Shown: one piece after another, positions 1 through 5,470 of the stretch
How the letters are laid out: every line of letters starts with the position of its first letter
Position numbering within the stretch: position 1 is the stretch's first letter
DNA from: an uncultured Chloroflexota bacterium
GTDB lineage: Bacteria; Chloroflexota; Anaerolineae; Aggregatilineales; Phototrophicaceae
Reading direction: 5' to 3'
Length of the DNA stretch: 6,330 nt
Assembly (NCBI GenBank): GCA_903904765.1
Contig: CAIVEA010000618.1
Location: forward strand, 1 to 6,330
Translations under genes and position numbers: made by a program
Notes under the pieces: generated by a model
What the model was told of the DNA's origin: nothing
The model's input: the letters and a program-made list of their open reading frames with translations, nothing else
Database searches by the model: none

Positions 1-2
1 CG

Positions 3-1079
3 GGGTCATCGGTATCCTGGATGGCCAGATTGGCGGCCATCAAGAAGGGGCAGTACGTCCCCGGCAATATGTATTTCACCACCACGCGCTTGCATCAGGA
101 ACTGGCGGGCGGCATCTTCACCGACATCATCATTGACGAAGCGCACGACTCGCAAAGCCTGCACCCCTTCAAGGGCAACGTAGACCTCGACAAGCTGCGG
201 GCACTGATTGCGAAGGTAGGCGCGGCGCAGATCGCCTATGTCAGCCTCGCGGGGACGGTCAACATGGCGGGCGGACAGCCCGTGAGCATGGCGAACGTGC
301 GCGAACTGCGCGCCCTGTGCGACCAGCACGGTATCCGCCTCTATCTGGATGCCACCCGCATGGCGGAGAATGCGTTTTTCATTCAGGAGCGCGAAGCAGG
401 CTATGCTGACAAGCCGATAGCCGCCATCCTGAAGGAGTTTTGCAGCTATACCGATGGCGCATGGATGAGCGCCAAAAAGGATAATCTGGTCAACATCGGC
501 GGCTGGCTGGCGCTGAACCATGAGGATGTGTACGAGTCCGCCCGCAATCTGGTGGTGGTCTACGAAGGGCTGCACACCTACGGCGGCATGGCTGGGCGCG
601 ATATGGAGGCGCTGGCGATTGGCATCACCGAGTCGGTGCAGGATGACCACATGCGCGCCCGCATCGGTCAGGTGCGCTATCTGGGCGATCTGCTGCGCCA
701 GTGGGACATCCCGATTGTGCAGCCCGTCGGCGGACACGCCATCTTCCTCGATGCCAGCCGCTTCTACGCGCATCTGCCGCAGAGCGCCTTCCCCGGTCAA
801 ACGCTGGCCGCCGAACTGTATCTGGACAGCGGCGTGCGGGCGATGGAGCGCGGCGTGGTCAGCGCCGGACGCGACCCGCAGACGGGCGACCACCGCTACC
901 CGCGCCTCGAACTAACGCGCCTGACCATCCCGCGCCGTGTGTATACACAGGCACACATGGATGTGGTGGCAGAGTCGGTCAAGGCGGTCTATGACCAGCG
1001 CGAACGCAGTCGGGGCTTGGAGATGATCTACGAGCCGCAGTATCTGCGCTTCTTCCAGTGCCGCTTCAAGCCGTTGTAA
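3..1079 (+). CDS. Tyrosine phenol-lyase-like PLP beta-eliminating lyase, 5'-partial
   Basis: Tyrosine phenol-lyase/tryptophanase family: cytosolic, PLP-dependent cleavage of an aromatic amino acid to pyruvate, ammonia and the side-chain leaving group. Counting from the ATG at 21, residue n aligns without gaps with Citrobacter freundii tyrosine phenol-lyase n+104 (alignment from memory). Conserved are Thr20 (Thr124), Asn81 (Asn185), Asp110 and Arg113 (Asp214, Arg217), Schiff-base Lys153 (Lys257) in SAKKD, and Arg300 (Arg404, carboxylate binding). Met275/Arg277 (Met379/Arg381) and Phe344-Phe345 (Phe448-449) match the phenol-lyase; tryptophanase differs there. The frame is open to base 3, no ribosome site precedes the ATG at 21, and about 100 N-terminal residues (including Tyr71) are missing, so this is a fragment. 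The six codons before the ATG do not resemble the conserved GRGAEN segment expected there. Odd substitutions: Leu184 for Met288, His185 for a proline shared by both enzymes, Trp148 near the lysine. Family certain; substrate probable only. Confidence 0.88.
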   Translation, partial: GSSVSWMARLAAIKKGQYVPGNMYFTTTRLHQELAGGIFTDIIIDEAHDSQSLHPFKGNVDLDKLRALIAKVGAAQIAYVSLAGTVNMAGGQPVSMANVRELRALCDQHGIRLYLDATRMAENAFFIQEREAGYADKPIAAILKEFCSYTDGAWMSAKKDNLVNIGGWLALNHEDVYESARNLVVVYEGLHTYGGMAGRDMEALAIGITESVQDDHMRARIGQVRYLGDLLRQWDIPIVQPVGGHAIFLDASRFYAHLPQSAFPGQTLAAELYLDSGVRAMERGVVSAGRDPQTGDHRYPRLELTRLTIPRRVYTQAHMDVVAESVKAVYDQRERSRGLEMIYEPQYLRFFQCRFKPL

Positions 1080-3042
1080 CGGTCTCGCGCTCCAGAATCA
1101 GGTTTGCATAAGCATCCACCCGCGCCTTCCAGCCCGCCGCCACGTATACCGTGCTATCGAGTTGGAAGGCCAGCGCCGGCCCTGCAAAGGTCGCGCCGGG
1201 GCGCAGCGCCGCCCGTTCGTAATGCGCCATGCCCGCCGGAGAGGTGTGCAGCGGCACAGGGGTGTAGGGCGTGCAGTCGGCGGCGGGTTCTAGCGGCGGT
1301 TTAGCGGTCAGCCCGACGGCCTGCACCCGCAAATTGACCGCCTCCACAGGCCGCCGCAGCGCATGGCCGTAAGCGCGTTCGTGCGCCGCGTGGAAAGCGT
1401 CCGCCAGCCCGTCGCGGCGGAAGGGGACGTTCAACTCATAGGCCTGCCCGCGATAGCGCAAATCCGCCGAGGGTGCGAAGGCCATCTGCTCCGGCGCAAA
1501 ACCTTCGGCGGCCAGTTCTGTGCGTGCCCGTTCCAGCAAGTTCTCCAGCAGCGATTCCAGCGCCACGCCATCCGCCGCCGCGCCCAACACCGAACGGCTG
1601 AATTCCAGCGTGACATCGGCAGCCAGCAGCCCGAAGGCGCACAGTACACCGGGATAGCGCGGGATCAGCACCCGCCGCATCTCCAGCCCATCGGCCACCG
1701 CGCAAGCGTGCAGCGGCCCTGCGCCGCCGAACGCCACCAGCGTGAATTGACGCGGATCGTAGCCCCGCGCCACCGACACCCGCCGTAAAGCGCGGTCAAT
1801 GTTGGCGTTGGCGACTGCCACCACACCGAGCGCGGCTTGCTCCGGCGAATGTCCGGTTTTGGCCGCCAGCGCCGCGACTGCTGTGTGCGCCGCTGCCGCG
1901 TCCAGCGCCATGCGCCCGCCGAGGAAATGCGCTGCGTCCAGCCGCCCTAACACGGCATGCGCGTCGCTGACTGTGACCTGCTTCCCGCCGCGCCCGTAGC
2001 AGATCGGCCCCGGCGCAGAACCGGCGCTCTCCGGCCCTACCCGCAACGCGCCGCCGCTATCCACCCGCGCAATCGAGCCGCCGCCCGCGCCAACTGTATC
2101 AATATCCAGCAGGCGGATTCGCAGCGGCAGCCCGTCAATCTCGGATTCGGGACGGCGGGCGGGTGCGCCCGGACACAGCGCGACATCGGTGGATGTGCCG
2201 CCAATATCGAGCGTGATGATGTGGTCGTAGCCGGAGCGCGAGGCCAGCGCATACGCGCCGATCACGCCTGCCGCCGGGCCGCTGAGGGCGGTCTGGACGG
2301 CCTGCCCCCGCGCCCGCGCCGCGCTGACGATCCCGCCATCGGATTTCATCACGCGCAGGCTGGCCTGTGGCGGCAGCGCATCTTCGAGGTGCGACAGGTA
2401 ACGGCTCATGACCGGACGCACATAGGCATCCAGCGCCGTTGTGCTGGCGCGTTCGTATTCGCGGAACTCCGGCAGCACTTCGCACGAAAGCGCGATTTGC
2501 GACTCGTTCAGCCAACCCATCTCAAGGATGCGCTGCCGCACGGCCAGTTCATGCGCCGGATTGACGTAGCTATACAGGAAGCACACCGCTATCGCTTCCA
2601 CTTCTTCCAGCAGCAGATCGTCCAGCAAGGCATCCAGCGCCGCCATATCCAGCGGGGTTAGCACAGCGCCCGTGTGGTCGAGCCGTTCGGGGACTTCGCA
2701 GCACAGCTTGCGCGGAATCAGCGGCGGCGGGAGTTGCGGTTGCAGGTCATACAGCACGGGACGGTTCTGCCGCCCGATGAACAGGATGTCGCGGAATCCC
2801 TGCGTGGTGATGAGCGCGGTACGTGCGCCTTTGCGCTCCAGAATGGCGTTGGTCGCCACCGTCGAGCCGTGTACGACCTGCGTCAGCCCCGCCAGCCCTC
2901 CGGGGGTGATGACTGCCAGCCCGTCCAGCATGGCGCGGGCGGGGTTATCCGGCGTACTCAACAGTTTGTGTATGGTCAGTTCGCCCCCGGCGCTCATCAC
3001 CAGATCGGTGAACGTGCCGCCGACATCCACGCCAACGCGCAT
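1066..3042 (-). CDS. hyuA: Hydantoinase/oxoprolinase family protein, HyuA (N-methylhydantoinase A) type
   Basis: A 658-residue protein, the usual length for HyuA subunits. Characterised relatives (N-methylhydantoinase, 5-oxoprolinase, acetone/acetophenone carboxylases) use ATP to activate cyclic amides or ketones, usually with a HyuB-type partner. N-terminal actin-like ATPase half: DVGGTFTD (6-13), HGSTVATNAILERKG (58-72), EYERASTTALDAYVRP (195-210). Core: SGPAAG (254-259), LDIGGTSTDVAL (278-289), GAGGGSIA (318-325), PGPICYGRGG (344-353). Then VAFGGAGPLHA (436-446), PGVLCAFGLLAADV (464-477), LRYRGQAYEL (528-537) and the C-terminal barrel GPA...DSTVYV (621-633). No frameshift, signal peptide or membrane segment is visible. 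The ATG start at 3042 is supported by CGAGG eight bases upstream and by the family motif beginning five residues in. The stop lies inside the end of the convergent lyase gene. No hyuB lies on either side. The substrate cannot be read from sequence. Confidence 0.93.
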   Translation of the reverse strand: MRVGVDVGGTFTDLVMSAGGELTIHKLLSTPDNPARAMLDGLAVITPGGLAGLTQVVHGSTVATNAILERKGARTALITTQGFRDILFIGRQNRPVLYDLQPQLPPPLIPRKLCCEVPERLDHTGAVLTPLDMAALDALLDDLLLEEVEAIAVCFLYSYVNPAHELAVRQRILEMGWLNESQIALSCEVLPEFREYERASTTALDAYVRPVMSRYLSHLEDALPPQASLRVMKSDGGIVSAARARGQAVQTALSGPAAGVIGAYALASRSGYDHIITLDIGGTSTDVALCPGAPARRPESEIDGLPLRIRLLDIDTVGAGGGSIARVDSGGALRVGPESAGSAPGPICYGRGGKQVTVSDAHAVLGRLDAAHFLGGRMALDAAAAHTAVAALAAKTGHSPEQAALGVVAVANANIDRALRRVSVARGYDPRQFTLVAFGGAGPLHACAVADGLEMRRVLIPRYPGVLCAFGLLAADVTLEFSRSVLGAAADGVALESLLENLLERARTELAAEGFAPEQMAFAPSADLRYRGQAYELNVPFRRDGLADAFHAAHERAYGHALRRPVEAVNLRVQAVGLTAKPPLEPAADCTPYTPVPLHTSPAGMAHYERAALRPGATFAGPALAFQLDSTVYVAAGWKARVDAYANLILERETVTTA

Positions 3043-3050
3043 AATCGCAT

Positions 3051-3055
3051 CCTCG
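3051..3055 (-). promoter_or_regulatory. Ribosome binding site of hyuA
   Basis: On the minus strand CGAGG lies eight bases before the ATG at 3042. It supports this start over the out-of-frame ATG at 3050-3048. The same five bases are exactly complementary to minus-strand CCTCG at 3071-3067 in the leader, so the site could be masked by RNA folding (inference). Confidence 0.6.
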
Positions 3056-3061
3056 GGTAGC

Positions 3062-3076
3062 CCTCACGAGGTGAGG
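3062..3076 (-). repeat. Short perfect inverted repeat in the hyuA leader
   Basis: CCTCAC-GAG-GTGAGG: a six-base perfect inverted repeat with a three-base loop. It lies between the putative -10 box at 3106-3101 and the hyuA start at 3042, so it should be inside the 5' untranslated RNA. It could be an operator half-site pair or an RNA hairpin. Its bases 3067-3071 can alternatively pair with the ribosome binding site at 3051-3055. The structure is read directly; its function is inferred. Confidence 0.5.
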
Positions 3077-3100
3077 TTTCGGTGTCCTAATTTGCAGGGG

Positions 3101-3106
3101 ATTATA
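3101..3106 (-). promoter_or_regulatory. Putative -10 box for hyuA (perfect TATAAT)
   Basis: The minus strand reads TATAAT, a perfect sigma70-type -10 hexamer, in otherwise GC-rich DNA and facing hyuA. It would start transcription near 3094 and give a leader of about 50 bases. No -35 match is seen at 16-18 base spacing: the position falls on C-rich sequence forming one arm of the inverted repeat at 3122-3158. The promoter may therefore need an activator, or be regulated by a protein bound there. Confidence 0.5.
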
Positions 3107-3121
3107 ACGGGTTTTGCGCGG

Positions 3122-3158
3122 CGGCGGGGGGAATGGTTGTCGCCAATTTCCCCCGCCG
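3122..3158 (-). terminator. Strong GC-rich hairpin after the aldo/keto reductase gene
   Basis: On the plus strand CGGCGGGGGGAATGG (3122-3136), a six-base loop (3137-3142) and CCAATTTCCCCCGCCG (3143-3158) form a stem. It has nine outer GC pairs, then AA/TT and TGG/CCA pairs with small bulges. It begins 33 bases past the reductase stop. No T-tract follows on the minus strand, so a classical intrinsic terminator is not shown. It could instead protect the mRNA 3' end, or be an operator, since it covers the -35 position of the putative hyuA promoter. Confidence 0.4.
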
Positions 3159-3191
3159 ATTCGGGATGTCAGGACGGGGACGGAATGCGCT

Positions 3192-4277
3192 CTAGCGGTT
3201 GAACCACTTGCGGAAGCGCAAATCCTGCCACGTCTTGCCTTCGGCGTAGCGTTCGGGGTGCAGCACCTTCGGGCGCGGGTCTTCGGCCTCGTCCAGTTGC
3301 AGCACCATCCATTTCGGGTAAGGCGTGCCGGGGTTGGAGGCCGCGTCCAACTCCTGCATATCCTCATCGGTCAGCTTCAGATCCGCCGCTTTCAGGTTGT
3401 CCAGCAGATGCTCGTTGGTGCGGCCTGCCACGATCACGCTGCTCACCGGACGCTGCGCCAGCGTCCAGCCAATCGCCACCGTCACCGGGCTGACCCCGTG
3501 CCGTGCGGCGACGGCTTTCACCGCGTCAATCACGCCGTAGCCGAAGTTGTCATCGAACGGCACGAAGCGGTTGGCATCACCGAAGCGTGTGCCTTTGGGC
3601 GGCGGGTTGTGGCGGTCATATTTGCCACTCAGGAAGCCACCCGCCAGCGCGCTCCACACCAGAATGCCCATGCCGGTGTATTCGCTGAAGGCGAACCAGT
3701 CATGCTCCAGATCGCGTCCGACGAGGCTATAGTACATCTGCGCCGAGATGTACGGCTCCAACCCCAACTGTTTTTGCATCCCCAGTGCGGTGGCGGCCTG
3801 CCACGCCATATAGTTGCTCAGGCCGATGTAGCGCACCTTGCCCTGCCGCACCAGATCGTCCAGCGTGCGGAGGGTTTCTTCCAGCGGCGTGTTGCTGTCC
3901 CAACCGTGAATCTGATACAGGTCAATATAGTCGGTTTGCAGGCGCTTCAAGCTGCTTTCCACGCCGCGCAGGATGTTCACGCGCTGCGCCCCGCTGCGGT
4001 TGAAATTGTCGCTCATCGGTAGGCGGCATTTGGTGGCGATCACTAGTTCTTCGCGCATGCCCTTCACAGCGTTGCCAACCAGCGTTTCGCTTTCGCCCCG
4101 GCTGTAGACATCGGCGGTATCAATGAAATTCACGCCGTGATCGAGCGCGAATTTGACCATGCTGTTCGTCGCGTCCTGATCCAGCCGACCAATGTTCGCG
4201 GCCTGCCCGAATTGCATCGTCCCCAGCGAGAGGGCGCTGACGATCAAGCCGGTATTGCCCAGACGACGGTAAATCAT
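3192..4277 (-). CDS. Aldo/keto reductase
   Basis: A 361-residue soluble NAD(P)H-dependent oxidoreductase of the aldo/keto reductase superfamily, which reduces aldehydes or ketones or oxidises the matching alcohols. It opens with the family's MIYRRLGNTGLIVSALSLGT. The catalytic tetrad is visible: Asp53 and Tyr58 in NFIDTADVYSRGESE, Lys83 in IATK and His124 in YQIHGWD. Further barrel signatures are VRYIGLSNY (148-156), ILVWSALAGGFLSGKY (205-220) and the cofactor-binding stretch VAGRTNEHLLDN (283-294). About 40 residues beyond the barrel (TPYPKWM onward) form a C-terminal extension. The start at 4277 is chosen because a perfect GGAGG lies eight bases upstream and the family alignment begins here. 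The frame is open upstream to an ATG at 4364, but those extra 29 residues are not family sequence and would overlap the promoter region. The substrate is not predictable. It is co-directional with hyuA, separated by 149 bases with a hairpin and a possible promoter. Confidence 0.94.
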   Translation of the reverse strand: MIYRRLGNTGLIVSALSLGTMQFGQAANIGRLDQDATNSMVKFALDHGVNFIDTADVYSRGESETLVGNAVKGMREELVIATKCRLPMSDNFNRSGAQRVNILRGVESSLKRLQTDYIDLYQIHGWDSNTPLEETLRTLDDLVRQGKVRYIGLSNYMAWQAATALGMQKQLGLEPYISAQMYYSLVGRDLEHDWFAFSEYTGMGILVWSALAGGFLSGKYDRHNPPPKGTRFGDANRFVPFDDNFGYGVIDAVKAVAARHGVSPVTVAIGWTLAQRPVSSVIVAGRTNEHLLDNLKAADLKLTDEDMQELDAASNPGTPYPKWMVLQLDEAEDPRPKVLHPERYAEGKTWQDLRFRKWFNR

Positions 4278-4285
4278 GTGTGTGT

Positions 4286-4290
4286 CCTCC
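4286..4290 (-). promoter_or_regulatory. Ribosome binding site deciding the reductase start
   Basis: The minus strand carries GGAGG followed by eight bases (ACACACAC) and then ATG at 4277. This fixes the start at MIYRRLG and argues against the upstream in-frame ATGs at 4292 and 4364. Confidence 0.75.
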
Positions 4291-4352
4291 ATGCGGTGTT
4301 GAATGTAGCCACCCGCTAAGAGTACCGCCGCCGCACAACCGGAGCAACCATA

Positions 4353-4400
4353 ACGGATTCGCATCTTGAACCCGTGCTATAGTGACAGAGAGCAATCCGT
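4353..4400. repeat. Seven-base inverted repeat flanking the putative divergent promoter
   Basis: ACGGATT at 4353-4359 and AATCCGT at 4394-4400 are perfect inverted copies, 41 bases centre to centre, about four DNA turns. They bracket the extended -10 element at 4375-4383. They may be paired sites for a regulator in the 139-base gap between the divergent reductase and ADP-ribosylglycohydrolase genes. A 7-mer pair in a gap this size can also arise by chance. Confidence 0.3.
4375..4383 (+). promoter_or_regulatory. Putative extended -10 promoter of the ADP-ribosylglycohydrolase gene
   Basis: TGCTATAGT matches an extended -10 element (TGn plus TATAGT, five of six to TATAAT). It would start transcription near 4390 and leave a leader of about 27 bases before the ATG at 4417. 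No good -35 lies 17 bases upstream; TTGAAC at 4366-4371 is too close to serve. I found no convincing promoter on the minus strand for the reductase in the same gap. Confidence 0.4.
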
Positions 4401-4404
4401 AGGG

Positions 4405-4410
4405 AAGGAT
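4405..4410 (+). promoter_or_regulatory. Ribosome binding site deciding the ADP-ribosylglycohydrolase start
   Basis: AAGGAT (AGGA core at 4406-4409) lies seven bases before the ATG at 4417. This favours that start over the in-frame ATG at 4366, whose extra 17 residues are unlike the family and would be encoded by the promoter itself. Confidence 0.6.
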
Positions 4411-4416
4411 GAGCGC

Positions 4417-5367
4417 ATGATACCCGCAACCACGCCGCTTGACCGGGCGCAGGGCTGCCTGCTGGGGCAGCTCGGCGGCGATTCGCTCGGTAGTCTGGTG
4501 GAGTTCACATCCCCGCTGAATATCCGCTTCGATTATCCGAACGGCCCGCGCAAGCTGAAAAACGGCGGTACATGGGATTTGCTGGCCGGACAGCCAACGG
4601 ACGACAGCGAAATGGCGCTGATGCTGGCGCGGACGCTGGTGCGCGAACGCACTTACGACGCGCAGGCAGTACGCGAGGCTTACCTGTGGTGGCTGGCCTC
4701 ACATCCCTTCGATGTGGGCAATACGGTTCTGGCAGGTTTGAACGGGCGGCCTAACCCCAAGAGCCAGTCCAACGGGTCGTTGATGCGGATCAGTCCGCTG
4801 GGGATTTTCGGCGCGAATCAGCCCCCGAACCGCGTGGCGGAATGGGCGCTGCTGGACGCGGGTATCACCCATGTGCATCCGGTGTGCGGGCAGGCATCGG
4901 CGCTATACAGCATGGCGGTGGCTCATGCCATACGGTGCGGTTGTACGCCCGCCGCGCTCTACGCGCAGGTGGTGGACTGGGCGCGGGAGATGCCGCTGGA
5001 GGAAGGTCTGCGGACGGCGCTGCTCACCGCTGCCGATGCGCCCCCTGTGGATTACGTTACCAATATGGGATGGGTGCTGATCGGCTTCGGCAACGCTTTC
5101 TGGCAATTGCTGCACGCGCCGAACCTCGAAGAAGGGGTGGTGGATACGGTGCGGCGCGGTGGCGATACCGATACCAACGCCGCGATTGCCGGGGCGCTGC
5201 TGGGCGCGGTCTACGGGCGGGGCGCTGTGCCGGAACAGTGGGTGCAGTGCATCCTCAACTGCCGCCCTGACAAAGCGCAACCGGAGGTGGTACACCCGCG
5301 CCCGCCGGAATTGTGGCCGGTGGATGCGCTAGAATTGGCGGAGGCGCTGCTCACCGCCGCTGAATGA
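4417..5367 (+). CDS. ADP-ribosylglycohydrolase (ARH/DraG family) protein
   Basis: A 316-residue soluble protein of the ADP-ribosylglycohydrolase family, whose members are usually about 300 residues. Known members use two magnesium ions to remove ADP-ribose from protein side chains (DraG on dinitrogenase reductase Arg, ARH1, ARH3) or other acceptors. Visible here: the opening helix RAQGCLLGQLGGDSLGSLVEF (10-30, family GxxGDxxG), the first metal site TDDSE (61-65), NGSLMRISPLG (119-129), the THVHP segment (151-155) and the C-terminal metal site RGGDTDTNAAIAG (247-259). All three acidic metal-binding clusters are present, so an active hydrolase is likely. The usual TDDT is TDDS here, a mild change. 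The start at 4417 is set by AAGGAT seven bases upstream. No DraT or other ADP-ribosyltransferase and no nitrogenase gene is in the window, so a DraG role is not supported. The target is unknown. It is divergent from the reductase. Confidence 0.92.
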   Translation: MIPATTPLDRAQGCLLGQLGGDSLGSLVEFTSPLNIRFDYPNGPRKLKNGGTWDLLAGQPTDDSEMALMLARTLVRERTYDAQAVREAYLWWLASHPFDVGNTVLAGLNGRPNPKSQSNGSLMRISPLGIFGANQPPNRVAEWALLDAGITHVHPVCGQASALYSMAVAHAIRCGCTPAALYAQVVDWAREMPLEEGLRTALLTAADAPPVDYVTNMGWVLIGFGNAFWQLLHAPNLEEGVVDTVRRGGDTDTNAAIAGALLGAVYGRGAVPEQWVQCILNCRPDKAQPEVVHPRPPELWPVDALELAEALLTAAE

Positions 5368-5402
5368 GGGCGGGCAGACGGCAGGACTCTGGCAAAACGC
5401 TA

Positions 5403-5431
5403 ATGACTCGAGACTCGTTTGACGTTATACT
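5403..5431 (+). promoter_or_regulatory. Putative sigma70-type promoter of gatA
   Basis: ATGACT (5403-5408), a 17-base spacer and TATACT (5426-5431) match the -35 and -10 consensus at four and five of six positions. Transcription would begin near 5438, leaving a leader of about 33 bases. An overlapping alternative is TTGACG (5419-5424) with TATATG or TATGGT 15-17 bases on. This 103-base gap is clearly more AT-rich than the flanking genes. It also holds the direct repeat GACTCG-A-GACTCG (5405-5417). No terminator is apparent after the preceding gene. Confidence 0.5.
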
Positions 5432-5470
5432 CGCTTCCGTATATGGTGATTTTCCAACGAGAACCCGCCC

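Noticed and set aside
6..893. Long open frame on the minus strand (295 codons) opposite the lyase
   Set aside because: It is antisense to a gene with clear family motifs. The protein is rich in Ala, His, Gln and Val with no recognisable domain, as expected of a GC-rich shadow frame.
1957..2661. Open frame on the plus strand inside hyuA
   Set aside because: HyuA motifs run continuously on the other strand through this stretch. The product is Arg/Ala-rich and has no family resemblance.
3043..3191. Small gene or RNA gene in the reductase-hyuA gap
   Set aside because: No short frame with a ribosome site and no tRNA-like fold is seen. The gap is better explained by hairpins and a promoter.
3114..4022. 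Long open frame on the plus strand (302 codons) opposite the aldo/keto reductase
   Set aside because: It mirrors the reductase in antisense, its composition is His/Gln/Arg-rich and lacks motifs, and it would begin inside the GC-rich hairpin.
4278..4364. N-terminal extension of the reductase to the ATG at 4364
   Set aside because: The perfect GGAGG eight bases before 4277 and the family-typical N-terminus show the real start. The extension covers intergenic sequence.
4903..5295. Minus-strand open frame inside the ADP-ribosylglycohydrolase gene
   Set aside because: It is antisense to the conserved RGGDTDTN metal-site region, with no domain and no ribosome site; a shadow.
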